From positions 47,346 to 111,345 of the forward strand of contig JBOEGO010000009.1 of assembly GCA_050633465.1 (NCBI GenBank): a stretch of 64,000 nucleotides of DNA, written 5' to 3'. The notes beneath the pieces are model-generated. The model saw only the letters and a program-made list of their open reading frames with translations. It was not told where the DNA came from and searched no databases. Below are positions 63,984 through 64,000 of the stretch, one piece after another; the first letter of the stretch is position 1, and each line of letters begins with the position of its first letter. The position numbers and the translations under genes are program-made. The DNA comes from UBA3069 sp050633465 (lineage in GTDB: Bacteria > Pseudomonadota > Alphaproteobacteria > Rhodobacterales > Rhodobacteraceae).

Positions 63984-64000
63984 GGTGCCCCTAGTTTCCT
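63981..64000. mobile_element. Possible end of an insertion sequence interrupting parB
   Basis: TGAGGTGCCCCTAGTTTCCT starts at the premature stop of the parB-like gene. It begins with TG and has a run of C, as terminal repeats of IS3-like elements do. Only 20 bases are visible, so this is a weak call made from position. Confidence 0.3.

Noticed and set aside
1..64000. CRISPR array, rRNA or tRNA genes
   Set aside because: No regularly spaced direct repeats and no tRNA or rRNA patterns were noticed on either strand.

Overview
The window looks like part of a large conjugative or mobilizable plasmid (or an integrated element derived from one) of an alphaproteobacterium, most likely Hyphomicrobiales. 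The reasons are a TraA relaxase-helicase divergent from traC-traD-coupling protein with an oriT carrying an RSF1010/Ti-type nic core between them, a DUF736 protein, a small periplasmic thermonuclease, an SSB-like protein, a plasmid-type ParB, and several opine-like catabolic modules. No rRNA, tRNA or CRISPR array was seen, and no mating-pair-formation (trb/virB) genes are present.

Layout: (1) 1-6.7 kb is a defence island. It has a DUF4143-type ATPase cut by the window edge, coupled to an Mrr-like nuclease, followed by a complete four-gene QatABCD anti-phage system. (2) 6.8-15.1 kb is plasmid backbone: small hypothetical genes, nuclease, SSB-like, DUF736, a winged-helix protein, the coupling protein, traD, traC and oriT. 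An AT-rich palindrome recurs three times here. (3) 15.2-19.0 kb is traA. (4) 19.0-30.1 kb starts and ends with two copies of a DapA-family gene. Between them are a sugar ABC transporter, a SIS-domain protein, a ROK kinase, a HAD hydrolase and a divergent ROK repressor. The second copy follows an HU/IHF gene. (5) 30.3-45.6 kb is a regulon for glycated or opine-like amino acids. FrlB/FrlD-like enzymes and a GntR regulator are linked by a shared operator to a polar amino acid ABC transporter, two D-amino-acid-oxidase-type flavoproteins (one frameshifted), and a citrulline -> ornithine -> proline -> glutamate route (CtlX, ornithine cyclodeaminase, PutA). (6) 45.8-59.0 kb holds a histidine kinase, an NtrC-like regulator and a binding protein, then a branched-chain-type ABC transporter with an iron-type alcohol dehydrogenase, an exported cyclase-family hydrolase and a succinate-semialdehyde-type dehydrogenase. 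Four copies of GAGCG-N5-CGCTC lie before the two operons. (7) 59.0-62.1 kb is a ZrgA-type zinc uptake operon. (8) 62.2-63.2 kb is a third DapA-like copy, in the opposite orientation, preceded by the last codons of a lost HU/IHF gene. (9) 63.4-64.0 kb is a ParB cut short at the window edge.

Three observations stand out. The three DapA-like copies are about 88-91% identical by hand count, all lack the Schiff-base lysine, and stand exactly at the borders of the accessory modules. The GntR operator TGGTATACTATACCA sits at the same position relative to two distant promoters and so defines a regulon. The NtrC-like regulator has lost the GAFTGA loop that contacts sigma-54. All functional calls rest on motif recognition by eye; no database search was run.
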